NCBI RefSeq assembly: GCF_022201045.2
Contig: NC_068558.1
Span: forward strand, 34,801,501-34,865,500
Direction: 5' to 3'
Origin: Citrus sinensis
Taxonomy: Eukaryota; Streptophyta; Magnoliopsida; Sapindales; Rutaceae
Length of the DNA stretch: 64,000 nt
Shown here: in pieces, positions 1-10,402 of the stretch
How the letters are laid out: every line of letters starts with the position of its first letter
How positions within the stretch are numbered: position 1 is the first letter of the stretch
Notes under the pieces: generated by a model
What the model was told of the DNA's origin: nothing
Databases searched by the model: none
The model's input: only the letters and a program-made list of their open reading frames with translations
Position numbers and translations under genes: made by a program

Positions 1-660
1 TTCTGTAATTCCTTCTCTATCTTGTATTTTCTATGTATTTTAATAAATTTCCATTTTACCCCTAGTTCAATTATGAGTAGCTAATTTTCTTTCAAGCTTG
101 GGTTGAAGGTGAAGTCTCAACATGTGCCATGGGCTTTAATTGTTAAATTTACTTTCTCTTCCCCTCTAATTTTTGTGGATGTTTTGACTTTTCATTGATA
201 AATAGTAATAATCTTATCTAGATACCGCCCTGGTTTCACCGGCTCCCTAGTACAATGTTATTATTATTTTGCACGATAAGCCCTTAGCACCATATTGATT
301 AGAACATGGTTCAAGAGGTGTGGATTCCCCTTTCATGATTTAATTGGCAATAATAAAGAATATTTAGCTCATAGTCCATATTGATGCAGATCTAGATAAC
401 CCAAGCGCTTTATTTTAATAGTTTCCACTTTAATTTAATTCTGTCATTTCAATTTAAATTTTAGGATATTCTAAATCATCTTCACCACAAATCCAACCAC
501 CCTCATAGAAAATTAATTCTACATATAATTAAAATCTATCTCCTCGTGGGATCGACACTCGTCACCATTAATCTATTCTACAATAAATTCGTGCACTTAT
601 GAGTTCAATAAAATTTGTACAACAAGTTTTTGATCGTGCCAATAACTCTGCTGGATTCTT
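1..660 (+). repeat. Degenerate Ty3/gypsy LTR or leader remnant
   Basis: No coding sequence. The stretch around 540-655 resembles the 3' end of plant Ty3/gypsy (Athila/Tat-type) LTRs: a 'cctcgtgggatcgacactcg' phrase, 'cgtgcacttatgag', then 'caagttttt' followed by a corrupted primer-binding-site-like run at about 632-655. In intact relatives that last run reads TGGCGCCGTTGCCGGGGA, as it does at 57349 in this window. No gag-pol follows, so this is an old fragment. The family assignment is inference from these short phrases. Confidence 0.4.
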
Positions 661-1254
661 CACTGATTCCCCGGGAGTCTGATCGTTTCCTTCTTTTCCT
701 CTCCAATTTTTCAATGTTAATTCCTTGCCGCCGTTTTATATGATGTGTGCCTCCTTTTATAACTGAAAATTAGGGTAAGAAAAAGCCTAAGGTGCGCGAG
801 AGTTAGATTAGGAAACTGTATATCGCAATCTTGCAGATTTCCCGTGCTAAGTTTTCTCTATCGTTGTTCCAGAATTGCTACAACAATGGCTGCTCCAACA
901 ACGACTCTAGCATTGTACTGCTTCAGATTTAGTTTCACTTCTTTTGTGCCAACCCATTACTTCTTCAATCTTTCCCAGAATCATAAGCTTCTAGAAACCT
1001 ACGATTTTGCACACAATTTGATCACACATTAATTTAAATCAAGCAAAACTTATTAAGATTAAACTAAAATGAATGTTTATGCAAAATGTAAAAAAATGCA
1101 ATAAAAACACATCATTTGCTCTCTAAGTAATCTTGTTTTCAGTCTAGAATTACTGTAATAACTCTCATTTCATAGAGTTGTCAATAGCACTATAAAAGAT
1201 AAGTTAGGGATTGTATCGATATAAGTGAAAAATAATTCAGGAAAAGAAAATTCA
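661..1254. other. Non-coding stretch, no recognisable gene
   Basis: AT-rich sequence between two retroelement relics. A 62-codon frame on the plus strand (844-1032) starts in a Ser/Thr-rich stretch but matches no family I recognise and has no supporting exon structure. I treat it as chance. Nothing else supported. Confidence 0.4.
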
Positions 1255-2940
1255 AATTCTTTTGAAGTAGCACTAGAGCATGAGAAATAAAAACCAGTCG
1301 AGTCTGAGGCATCAGAAGATCGTCGGTCAACTCATGAGAGACGACTGCCAGTGTGGCACTCAAAGTATGTTACAGAGATCAATATTGCATACTATCTTCT
1401 AACAGAGGATGGAGAGTCATGAACTTTCCATGAAGTTTTAAATAGCCTAGATGTTGCTTTGTGGATGACCGCAATGCAGGAAAAAATTGAAGCTCTACAC
1501 AAGAACACTGCATGGGAACTTGTATCACTACTACGCGGAAGGAAAGCCATTAGAAACAAATGAGTCTACAAGATCAAACGAGGTGGCAATGACCAAACAA
1601 AGTGGTATCGTGCAAGATTGGTGGTGAAATGATATGTTTAGAAAGAATGTATTAACTTTAATGAAATATTGTCTTTGGTGGTTCGACTCACAACGGTCAG
1701 AATAGTCTTGGCAATGTGTGCTACATTTAACCTACATCTAGAGCAATTAGATGTGAAAACTGCATTTCTTCATAGAGATCTTGAAGAAGAAATTTATATG
1801 CTTTAACTACAAGGTTTTGCCGAAATAGGAAAGAAGAACTTAGTTTGCAGGTTGAAAAAATCTCTATACGGTCTCAAACAGACGCTAATGTGTTGGAATA
1901 AGAGATTTGATTCCTTTATTATGAGCCTTGGATACAACAGATTTAGTTCAGACTATTGTGCATATTACAAGAGGTTTGAGGATAATGATTTCATCATTTT
2001 GCTATTGTATGTGGATGGAATGTTGGTAGCAGGCCCTAACAAAGATCGAGTCTAAGAATTGAAGGCACAATTGCCTAAAGAGTTTGAAATGAAGGACTTG
2101 GGACCAGTAAACAAGATTCTAGGAATGCAATTTACTGAGATAGAAATAATATGAAGATTTAGCTTTATGAGAAGAACTACTTGAAGAAAATCTTACGGCG
2201 CTTCAACATGCAAGATTGTAAGTCAACTTCTACCTCACTTCCTGTTAATTTCAAGTTATCCTCAAGTATGTATCCTAACAATGAAGCAGAGAGGAAGGAA
2301 ATGTTTCGAGTACTAGATGCATTAGTAGTGGGAAGTTTAATGTTTGCTATGATATGTACTAGACTAGACATTGCACAAGCAGTAGAAGCGCTTAGTTGAT
2401 ACATGGCGAATCCTGGTAGAGAACATTGGAGAGCTGTGAAGAGGATCCTAAGATATATTAGAGGAACCTCGGATGTTACATTATGTTATGGAGGATCAGA
2501 ATTTATTGTCATAGGCTATGTGTATTCAGATTTTACAGGAGACCTTGATAAAAGAAAATCCACTACCGGCTATGTGTTTACACTTGCAGGAGGAGCTATA
2601 AGTTTGGTTTCAAAACTACAGACCGCTATGGCTTTATCTACAACAAAAGCAGAATACATGACAGCTATACAAGCATGTAAGAAATTTATTTGGATACAAA
2701 GGTTATTGAAGGAGCTCGAGCATAAAAAAGAGAAAATTTCTGTGTTTTGTGACAGTCAGAGTACCTTGCAGATTGCAAGGAATCTAGCTTTTCATTCCAG
2801 GACAAAGTACATAGGAGTTTAGTATTACTTCATTCGAGAAGTAGTGGAAGATGGAAGTGTGGACTTGCAAAAAATCCATACTAAAGAGAATCTAACAGAT
2901 GTTTTGACCAAGCCAATCAATGCAGACAAGTTTATTTAGA
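1255..2940 (+). pseudogene. Ty1/copia pol relic (reverse transcriptase-RNase H)
   Basis: Degenerate Ty1/copia polyprotein, joined here across stops and frameshifts. Reading on: the pre-RT segment (WMTAMQEKIEAL at about 1465), RT core with QLDVKTAFLH (about 1745), the KSLYGLKQ motif (1858), and YVDG (about 2010) where an active copia RT has YVDD. Then the C-terminal RT and RNase H region with STTGYVFTLAGG (about 2560), SLVSKLQTAMALSTTKAEY (about 2605) and CDSQSTLQIA (about 2750), ending with a DVLTKP motif near 2895. Gag, protease and integrase are absent upstream. At least five in-frame stops and the lost catalytic Asp make it non-functional. An LTR-like sequence begins about 110 bp downstream. 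Confidence 0.9.
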
Positions 2941-3049
2941 GTAGATCCTCTTATGGCCTAACAGAGATGTAAGCAACATGACAATAGTGAAACAGAAAGA
3001 ATGGTGTGGAGATTGATTGGTTCCTAATATAATCTCCAAGTGAGAGAAA

Positions 3050-3589
3050 TATTGAAAAATGGGGCACCGCTCTTTTAGAAGAGGGTTCACCCAAAGTCTC
3101 ATATGTCCCACCATTTTTTGTGGTGTCGCAATACTTGAAGAAGAAAAAGAAAAAAGAACAAGAATGAATAAACTTTGACAGCAGCACAAAAATTCAAAGG
3201 TGGTGCAGTTTATTTAGAAAGAAAAATAAAAATAAAAATAAAATAATAGTCATAAAATGAGGATGTTCTTCCTATTTCGGTATCCAATTTGTGAGAGAAA
3301 AAAAAAAGCAAAGAGCTTGAGTGATTTTAAGGGCTTAGAATTATAAAGTACTTGTGAGTCTAGTGAGTGAGAGATTGGATGTATTGGGATTCTGGGTAGT
3401 GAGCCAAAATATTACAATACTTGTAATCTTTATTTTACTAGTAAAATATTTTTCTTTAGTCTTCGCTCATAGACATAAGCTAGAAGCTAAACCACGTAAT
3501 TTTCTAATGTCCTCTTGTGTGCTTATTTTTTCATTTTCTTTCAATTTCATTTTAGTTGTGGCCCTGCCTCACCCATCAATTTTATAACA
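3050..3589 (+). repeat. Probable 3' LTR of the 1.3-2.9 kb copia relic
   Basis: It follows a purine-rich tract ('ccaagtgagagaaa') where the polypurine tract of a copia element would lie. It begins 'tattgaaaaatgg', a one-base variant of the usual TGTTGAAA start, and ends '...tttataaca'. Internally it has 'gattctgggtagtgagcc' and 'ctaaaccacgtaatttt', phrases common near the 3' end of plant copia LTRs. There is no second LTR to align, so the borders are inferred. Confidence 0.5.
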
Positions 3590-3630
3590 TTTTGAACACA
3601 ATGTATTAGTGCCAAGTAGCTTAAAGAGAC

Positions 3631-3923
3631 TTTTCCTGATCGAGTTTACTGCTGTTGTGGTTCGTTGGAATTACCTATCTGTGCTTGACCGGAAATTCGT
3701 GCCCGTTGTATCCTGGGAAACAGATACCAACAGACCTAAAACATTCCAAGAGGTGGTAAATTTGTTTTAAAGAAACTGTCCTCTGCAGGCCTCGGGTTTA
3801 TATTTTTGTTTCGGTTTCCTTTCTCTTCTGTTCTTCATTTGTTGTTTCCGATTGCTGGTTTACATTGTTGTTTAAATTAGCTACTATTTAAATTGTTATC
3901 TCACTGTGTTTGTTTTTCTAACA
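3631..3923 (+). repeat. 5' LTR remnant of copia element
   Basis: Matches 9213-9505 over its full 293 bp and ends in ...TTTTTCTAACA. The upstream part of the LTR was lost; the sequence changes to an unrelated LTR just upstream. The gag ATG lies 31 bp downstream at 3954. Confidence 0.9.
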
Positions 3924-3953
3924 ATCTTAAAACAGATCTTAACTATCATTGAG

Positions 3954-4870
3954 ATGGCAACTGAAACCGTTGATGATGTTCCGTATGTCCCAGTTTCATC
4001 TTCTCTTGCTGCACTAACTATTGTGAAGGAACCAACCTCTGTGGCAATTCCTGTCAATCATGCGGAAAGGACAGAAAAATTCAATGGCCAGAATTTCAAA
4101 CGTTGGTAGCAAAAGATCTTATTTTACTTGACCACGTTGAACCTTGCGAGGTTCTTGACCGAGGATGCTCCTAAACCCAAAGAGGGTGAAACGGATATTC
4201 AAGTTGCAAGTGCAATTGATGCATGGCACCATTTAGATTTTTTATGTAAAAATTATGTAATGAATGGCCTTAGTGATTCCTTGTATAACGTATACATAGG
4301 AAAGAAAACAGCCAAGGAGGTATAGGAATCCTTAGACCGAAAATATAAAATCGAGGATGCGGGTATCAAAAAGTTTGTTGTTGGTCGTTTCCTAGATTAT
4401 AAAATGGTGGATTCTAAAACTATAATAGTCAAGTACAAGAGCTTCAAATTATATTATCTGAAATCCTTGCAGAAGGGATACATCTAAGTGAAACTTTTCA
4501 AGTTGCCGCAATTATTGAAAAATTGCCTCCTGCTTGGAAGATTTCAAGAGCTATTTGAAGCATAAATGAAAGGAGATGAATATTGAAGGGCTGGTTGTTA
4601 AGCTCAGAATTGAGGAAGATAACAAAAATGTAGAAAGAATAGGGGCTATTTCTATGGCAAAGGTAAATTTTGTTGAACATGGACCTAAAAATAAAAATAA
4701 AAATAAAAATTGGGTCCGAAAGGAGGAATTTCCAAGAAGCAAACAAAATTTCAAGGAAAATGTTTTAATTGTGATAAGATGGGTCACAAGGCTTCGGATT
4801 GCAGGTTGCCTAAAAAGAAGCGAGAGGCGAATGTAGTGGAAAACATCACTCAACATGTTTTAGACATAAA
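3954..4870 (+). pseudogene. Copia gag relic with CCHC zinc knuckle
   Basis: Starts MATETVDDVPY at 3954. It shows the copia gag fold (DUF4219/UBN2 type): EKFNGQNFKRW near 4075, then LTTLNLARFL near 4128 and NYVMNGLSDSLYNVY at about 4250. The nucleocapsid follows in another frame, with CFNCDKMGHKASDC at about 4760 (C-x2-C-x4-H-x4-C, all four ligands kept). Stops at 4107 and about 4323, plus a frameshift between 4490 and 4710, break the frame. In a live element gag packages the RNA into virus-like particles. Confidence 0.85.
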
Positions 4871-5990
4871 CTTCTCTGCAGTGGTTTCAGAAGTGAATCT
4901 GGTTGGCTCTAATCCAAGAGAATGGTGGATTGATACGGGAGCAACTAGACATGTTTGCTCGGACAAAGGGTTGTTCACTTCATTTGAAGCAGTTAGCAAT
5001 GAAGAGAAGCTATTCATGGGGAATTCGGCTATGTCTGAGATTGAGGGTCAAGGGAAGGTGATTTTGAAGATGACGTCTGAGAAAGAACTGACTCTGAACG
5101 ATGTGCTTTATGTGCCAGAAATTTGGAAGAACTTGGTGTCTGGATCACTGCTGAACAAACTTGGTTTCCAAATGGTGTTTGAGTCAGATAGGGTAGTTTT
5201 ATCAAAAAAATGGGATGTATGTGGGAAAGGGTTATATTAATGATGGGCTATTTAAGCTCAATATAATGACTCTGAAACCAACAATTAATAATAAAGCTAG
5301 TTCTTCTGCTTATTTGCTTGAGTCTTCTGATTTTTGGCATGGTAAATTAGGACATGTTAATTTTAATTCTTTGCGTAAATTATTTAACAAGAAGAATATT
5401 CCCAATTTCCAAATTAATTTGAAACATAAGTGTGAAACTTGTGTTGAGGCAAAACTAGCTAGGTCATCTTTCCAAATAATTAAAAGAAACACCGAACCAC
5501 TTGATTTAATACATAGTGATATTTGTGATTTTAAATCCATTCAAACAAGAGGTGGTAATAAATATTTTATTACCTTTATAGATGATTGCACAAAATATTG
5601 CTATGTATATTTATTGAAAAGTAAATATGAAGCTTTGGAAAAGTTTATTCTCTACAAAAATAAAGTTGAGAATTAACTGAATAGAAAAATCAAAGAATTA
5701 AAGAGTGACCGTGGTGGTGAGTATGTTATTCCGTTTATGTCACTATGTGAACAAAGTGGAATCATACATCAAGTCACAGCTCCATATTCACCTCAATCTA
5801 ATGGGATTGCAGAACGAAAGAATCGAACTTTAAAGAAAATGATGAATGCAATTTTGATAAGTTCTGGGTTACCTCAGAATATGTGGGAAGAAGCTGTTTT
5901 GTCAGCTAATTATTTGTTAAATAAGATACCCCGAAAGCAAGAAGATAAAACCATGTATGAGCTATGAAAAGGTAGAGCACCTTCATATAA
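4871..5990 (+). pseudogene. Copia protease-integrase relic
   Basis: Protease: WWIDTGATRHVC at about 4922 carries DTGA, where copia proteases usually have DSGA. The GAG-pre-integrase zinc region follows, with HGKLGHVNFNSLRKL (about 5338) and C-x2-C in CETCVEAK (5430s). The integrase core keeps its catalytic triad: Asp in HSDICDF (about 5515), Asp in SDRGGEY (about 5705) and Glu in GIAERKNR (about 5805). It breaks at a frameshift near 5215-5240, a stop at 5674 and a stop at 5965. Integrase inserts the cDNA; this copy cannot be made whole without repair. Confidence 0.88.
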
Positions 5991-6359
5991 ATTCTTATAA
6001 GTGTGGGGGTGTCTTGCTAAAGCAGTGGTTCCTTCAAATAAAAAAGTGAAAATATGACCAAAACCTGTTGACTGCATTTTCATTGGTTATGCACAAAACA
6101 GTAGTGCTTATCGATTTTTGGTGCATGAGTCTAAAGTTCCAGATGTCCACAAAAATACGATAATAGAATCAAGAAATGCATCGTTTTTTGAACATGTGTT
6201 TCTTTGCAATTCTAGAGTGGAATCGAGAGAATTGCGACAATTTCATGAAACAACAATTGAAAATGAAGAAATGATGAAGCATCAGAAGAAGAACAACAAC
6301 AACAACAAGAAATTGAGGTTAGACGTAGCAAAAGAGCTAGAATAGAAAAGTTTTTTGGT

Positions 6360-7881
6360 CCAGACTTTCTGACGTATTTGCTAGAAAGTGAACTTCAAAG
6401 CTTCAAAGAGGGTGTAACTTCAGCTGAAGGCACTTTATGGAAAGAAGTGATTAACAGTGAAGTTGAATCCATTTTACATAATCATACTTGGGAGCTAGTA
6501 GATCTTCCTCTAGGATGTAAACCTTTAGGGTATAAGTGAATTTTCAAAAGGAAAATTAAAGCCGATGGATCAATCGATAAGTACAAGGCTAGGCTTGTAA
6601 TTAAAGGTTATAGGCAACGAAAAGGTCTGATTACTTTGATACTTATTCTCCTGTTACGAGAATAAATTTCATTCGGATGATAATAGCAATTGCAGCTTTG
6701 CGCAATCTCGAGATACATCAAATGGATGTAAAGACGGCTTTTCTAAATGGAGATTTAGATGAAGAAATCTACATGGAGCAATCTGAAGGTTTTATAGCTT
6801 CAGGACAAGCACCGAAACAATGGCATGAGAAATTTGATCATACAATGATCACAAGTGGCTTTAAGATCAACGAGTGTGACAAATGTATTTATGTCAAAAA
6901 AACAGATAATGGCTATGTCATTTTATGTTTATATGTTGATAACATGCTCATTGTTGGGAGTGATGATAACATGATTAAATCTATCAAGAATATGTTGAAA
7001 TCTAAGTTTGACATGAAAGACATAGGTCTTGCAGATGTCATTTTGGGAATTAAAATCTCAAGGGCTTCTAATGGACTTATTCTAAGTCAAACTCATTATG
7101 TAGATAAAATTCTTGGGAAATTTAATAAAGATGATAATACTATGTCTAAAACTCTATTAGATACGAGTATCCATCTATCGAAAAACAGAGGAGAGGGTAT
7201 TTCTCAAGTTGAATATGCTAGAATAATAGGTAGTTTGATATACTTAACAAATTGTACCAGACCAGATCTAGCCTATACAGTAAGCAAACTTAGTAGATAT
7301 ACGAGTAATCCAGGAACTGATCACTAGAAAGCTATCGTAAGAGTACTTAGGTATCTTTGATACACTCGTAATTATGGACTACACTATACTAGGTTTCCAG
7401 AATTATTAGAAGGATTTAGTTATGCTAACTAGATATCAGATGTAAAAGATTCAAAATCTACTAGCGGCCATGTGTTTACACTAGCAGGTGCAGTTGTATC
7501 ATGGAGATCTTCTAAACAGACAGTAATTGCCAAATCTACAATGGAATCTAAATTCATTGCATTAGATAAATGTGGTAAAGAAGCAGAATGGCTACGCAAT
7601 TTTTTATAAGGTATTCCAAAGTGGCCAATTTTGTGCCTACAATTTGTATACATTGCGATAGTCAATCAGCTATCGGTAGGGCACAAAGTAATATGTATAA
7701 TAGTAAGTCTAAACACATACGTCGTAAACATAATACCATTAGACAACTTATTTCTACTGAAGTTATTTTTATTGACTATGTGAGGTCAAAGGATAACATT
7801 GTGGATCCACTAACTAAAGGGTTAAATAGAGAGCTAGTAGAAAAATCATCGAGGGGAATGGGATTAAAACCCATAAAATGA
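6360..7881 (+). pseudogene. Copia reverse transcriptase-RNase H relic
   Basis: RT segments: FKRKIKADGSIDKYKARL (about 6541), QMDVKTAFLNGDLDEEIYM (about 6718), then YVDN at about 6932 in place of the catalytic YVDD. Between FIASGQ and APKQWHEKF (about 6807) the usual segment ending in SLYGLKQ is missing with the frame kept, which means a deletion of roughly 16 codons. RNase [11 protein letters not shown] (about 7535), CDSQSAIG (about 7648) and the C-terminal DPLTKGL (about 7805). In-frame stops occur at 7325 and about 7358. Loss of the second catalytic Asp and of the core segment would inactivate RT even without the stops. Confidence 0.88.
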
Positions 7882-8512
7882 TTAGTCAATAACGAAGGAA
7901 AACCCAACCTAGTTGACTGGAGATCCCAAGATCTAGGTTCAATAGGACAACCTATTTGTTAAAGACTAAAGTTGGATCACTGTGGGGGTCATTCTCTTGA
8001 GAAGATTACCTCATTGACCATTCCTATGATGAAACAGTGATGCCCGTGGGGAATAAGGTTGAGCTAGGCTCTTAATGATTCTTATGCGTCGGAAAATTCA
8101 AGCGGAATAATGCGGGTTACTCTTAATTAAGATATCACTTATGTAAGAGAGAAGTGGGGCCGCTTCAAAGGGAGCTATTATAGGTTCAGCTCTTAGAAAC
8201 TCTTGCAAAACCAGGTAGATGTTCAAGGCCAAAACGAACATAACCATGAGAACTCAACAATGTTAGGAGAAATACCTATGTGTAATATATGATCGTTTAC
8301 ATTAATGGCAGAACAGTTCAAAGACATCGCGTCTACTGATCAGCTAGTAAAGTAATTAAATTATTACAAGGGAAGGTTCAAAGGATAACACCTACCTATC
8401 CTGTGCTAGGTATCAATCCAATAAACTCGATTATTAAAGTCAAAAATGGTTTTGATGTCAAAATTTAGCGGTTTTCCTGTTTTTACTGCCAATTTTCATT
8501 CATGTGGGGGAT
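7882..8512 (+). other. Copia 3' untranslated region and polypurine tract
   Basis: Non-coding, between the RNase H stop and the 3' LTR. It ends in the G-rich polypurine tract 'gtggggga' directly before TGTTGAAA. No ORF of note; the unusual length (about 0.6 kb) matches that of some copia lineages with long 3' leaders. Confidence 0.6.
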
Positions 8513-9505
8513 TGTTGAAAAGATAGCATATCATGTTATTTTAAGGGCACATTTTGAGTGGGTCCCACTTAGAGAAAGTGAGAATTCTTGTGAGGTTCGG
8601 ATTCTATTCCGTTAATACTTCAAAAATATAATTTTATTTTCTCAAAATGGTGCTTGGGTGAATGAGAAATTGTCTCTCAAAGTTCACCTTTGAAGTTGGA
8701 AATTTGAAAAGAAATGAGACTTATCCCACATGGGAAAAAGAAGCCTAGGGATTAGTGTTTATATATAAACACTTAACCATGCATGAATAAGAATTATAAG
8801 GATAGAAGCTCTCTCCACACGCGCGTGCGCAGGGGGGGTGCGAATTCAAGACCAATTTGGTTGAACTCGTGTGCGTCCTGCGTACGCGAATGTCAGCCCA
8901 AAATCACCTAAGCTTGCATGGCACGTTTTTAATTTCCTTTTGAATTTTTTGTGTAACAGTTCACACCTCTTTGAATTCAAACGAGTTGTAACAGTTTTAC
9001 AATTATTTCATGCTGTTATGCAATGCAATTTTTGAATTGAATTGTTTAAGTTCAATGGCTGTTACAACAATTTAATAACATATATTGAATTCGGAAATTC
9101 AATACAAAGCAGCTGTTACATCCTCACATGACTATAAAAGGCACCTCCTTTTTTGTTTTTTGAGACACTGAAATCAGCACTTGTTATTTTTCTTCCCTCC
9201 TTCTTCGTCTGTTTTTCCTGATCGAGTTTGCAGCTGTTGTGGTTCGTCGGAATTACCTGTCTGTACTTGACCGGAAATTCGTGCTCGTTGTATCCTAGGA
9301 AATAGATACTAGCAAACCTAAAGCATTCCAAGAGATGGTAAATCTGTTTTAAGGAAATTGTCCTCTGCAGGCCTCGGTTTTATATTTCTGTTTCAGTTTC
9401 CTTTCTCTTATGTTCTTTATTTGTTGTTTCCGATTGCTGGTTTACATTGTTGTTTAAATTAGCTACTATTTAAATTGTTATCTCACTGTGTTTGTTTTTC
9501 TAATA
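8513..9505 (+). repeat. 3' LTR of copia element (993 bp)
   Basis: Begins TGTTGAAAAG directly after the polypurine tract and ends CTAATA, where the paired 5' copy ends CTAACA. The last 293 bp match 3631-3923. A 'tatatataaac' TATA-like box lies near 8760, a plausible promoter for the element's RNA. 'cacacgcgcgtgcgcag' around 8817 is a short CG-rich patch. Confidence 0.88.
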
Positions 9506-10402
9506 GTATTATCTAAATTTGCTCTTAAATGTTCATAGTCTTTAGTTTGGTTGGAAGATTATCCTAGTTTTTTGGAAAGTTATATGTAAACTGAATTCTG
9601 AAATAAAATATCCGCTTTTATTAAAAGAATAAATGTAACGGGATCCAGCAAAGAGTGTTGTATGTTTTAGGGGTTAATGTTTTCTATTTTTTGTTTAAAA
9701 TTTATTGCAAATTAATAACTAACTAAATAATTTGTAATTTTGTCATTGTTGGTTGCAAATAGAATAGATGCTGATTAATTCTTAATTTCTAACGCACCAA
9801 CTGATGAGTATATAGTAGTATTATGTTATCTAAATTCAGCTATTCAATGCATTTCGCAATCTTATAGGTATTTAATTATTCTAGATCCAATCCTAGCCAT
9901 TTATCAAAGTAAAACCTGTTATAAAATGCGTTCCTAGAATATGAAGCCAGCAAATTCACTTGCAAGAAAGACAAAACGAATTGACTGCATTTATGCTTGT
10001 TTTGCTCTTTCTTTTTAATTAGTTATCTATTTACTGTTCTTTTAGACCACACCTTTCATAAAAGCTTATTATAAATTGTGACATTGAAACTGCGCCTCGT
10101 AAAAGTTGCATCATAATAATTTCTTGAGCAATAAAAAATCATCTCAATTTTTTTTAAGTGATATGATATGCACTGATGAATGATAAGTGTAGTTTTAGAC
10201 TTTCAGTTAATAAAATATTTTGAAAATTGTGAAAATTTATTATTCACTTAATAATCATATGATGTGAATGAGATTAATTACTCTGAACTTCTTAAATGTT
10301 GAATCCCTTTCCTCTTCCACGCTTTCAATTTCTGACACCGCACAAGGCAACAACCTTCCCCCTCTAACTTATTATCCATTGGTTGTTTTTAATTGTGACC
10401 CG
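9506..10402. other. Non-coding flank with a short ORF leading into the satellite array
   Basis: AT-rich. The only frame of note is 10268-10462 on the plus strand (64 codons, MRLITLNFLNVES...). It runs out of unique sequence into the first repeat unit, where it reads GDSYEINCIRLLDVNFY and stops at TAG. I do not recognise the product. It may be the last exon of a lost gene or chance. Confidence 0.35.

Larger units (their letters stand above)
3631..9505 (+). mobile_element. Ty1/copia retrotransposon, 5' LTR truncated, degenerate
   Basis: Element defined by a pair of matching LTR sequences: the last 293 bp of the 5' LTR (3631-3923) aligns without gaps to 9213-9505, with about 23 mismatches counted by eye, so the insertion is old. 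About 700 bp of the 5' LTR is missing and the break abuts the previous element's LTR. Gene order gag, protease, integrase, RT, RNase H is the copia order. The sequence just after the 5' LTR shows no match to the initiator-Met primer site used by most plant copia elements. The 3' LTR is preceded by 'catgtggggga' (8501-8511), a polypurine tract. Confidence 0.9.
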
